Shown here piece after piece: positions 6,719-6,903 of a stretch of DNA of 6,903 nucleotides. The notes below the pieces were generated by a model that was not told the origin of the DNA, did no database searches, and saw only the letters and a list, made by a program, of their open reading frames with translations. Origin of the DNA: Deltaproteobacteria bacterium (GTDB lineage Bacteria; Myxococcota; Myxococcia; Myxococcales; 40CM-4-68-19); contig VBLM01000121.1 of the NCBI GenBank assembly GCA_005879095.1, positions 1-6,903 on the forward strand, given 5' to 3'. A program made the position numbers and the translations under genes. Positions within the stretch are counted from its first letter, which is position 1. Each line of letters starts with the position of its first letter.

Positions 6719-6903
6719 GCTTCGGCTCCGGCGAGAGCTTCTCCACGAACGCGACGTCGCGGAACCCGAGCCCGGTGAAGAGCGACCGGAGCGACTGCTC
6801 GGCCGAGCTGCGCGCGAGCTGCTGCAGCGCGGAGTCGGCCGCGACTTCGGCTTCGAACGCGTTGCGCGCTTTTTCGAAGAGCTGCGCGGTCTGTCCCGAA
6901 TCG
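6711..6903 (-). CDS. C-terminal end of an unrecognised protein, possibly DUF4230 (5' partial)
   Basis: Reading the minus strand from 6902 down to TGA 6713-6711 gives 63 uninterrupted residues. They begin DSGQTAQLFEKARNAF, continue as an Ala/Glu-rich helix (EAEVAADSALQQLARSSAE), then QSLRSLFTGLGFRDVAFVEK, and end in a basic tail SPEPKRG. The pattern of a long amphipathic helix followed by a short LxxLGFxxVxF strand is reminiscent of the end of DUF4230 proteins, which are membrane-anchored proteins of unknown role. I give this only as a guess because most of the gene lies outside the window. The stop overlaps the start of the aminotransferase by 8 bases, so it is probably the upstream gene of the same operon. 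This reading is too short and lacks a start codon to be listed as a standard open frame. Confidence 0.55.
   Translation of the reverse strand, partial: DSGQTAQLFEKARNAFEAEVAADSALQQLARSSAEQSLRSLFTGLGFRDVAFVEKLSPEPKRG
6726..6729 (-). promoter_or_regulatory. Shine-Dalgarno deciding the GTG start of the aminotransferase
   Basis: The minus strand reads GGAG seven bases before GTG 6718. It favours this GTG over the close ATG at 6714, which opens a different frame. The site lies within the 3' end of the preceding gene. Confidence 0.6.

Overview
The window is a high-G+C, almost wall-to-wall coding bacterial segment (largest gap about 45 bases). It holds two opposed gene groups that meet tail to tail near position 4700. 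Gene density, frequent GTG starts, stop/start overlaps and the families present point to a free-living bacterium. The set coaBC, family 4 uracil-DNA glycosylase, NfeD, slipin and 3,5-diaminohexanoate dehydrogenase would fit an Acidobacteriota-like or deltaproteobacterial-type genome, but the phylum cannot be fixed from this sequence and this is low-confidence inference. I see no RNA genes, CRISPR array, insertion sequence, phage gene or attachment site, and no factor-independent terminator.

Plus strand, 1-4705: the 3' end of coaBC (coenzyme A synthesis), a complete Fe-S uracil-DNA glycosylase (udg), an NfeD-type membrane serine protease whose 5' end is broken, a slipin (stomatin-like SPFH protein), a frame-broken L-erythro-3,5-diaminohexanoate dehydrogenase (kdd, lysine fermentation), a small secreted glycine-zipper protein, and mobA (molybdenum cofactor guanylyltransferase). 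From coaBC to kdd the genes are separated by at most 15 bases or overlap, so they look like one transcription unit. NfeD and slipin are known partners: the protease is thought to act on or with the membrane-ring-forming slipin.

Minus strand, 6903-4696: a tightly overlapping trio read right to left. It comprises the C-terminal end of an unrecognised (possibly DUF4230) protein, a class V PLP-dependent aminotransferase of the isopenicillin N epimerase-like group, and a pirin. Each start codon lies inside the end of the preceding gene, so they are probably cotranscribed and translationally coupled. The last bases of pirin overlap the last bases of mobA.

The most striking observation is that three consecutive plus-strand genes (nfeD, slipin, kdd) each lack a family-conserved internal block. 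Two of the losses also change the reading frame. Genes on both sides look intact. Either this is local gene decay or the assembly/consensus has lost short segments; raw reads would tell. I did not find convincing evidence of a wholly novel system. The perfectly periodic glycine-zipper protein flanked by paired histidines is the most unusual small gene.
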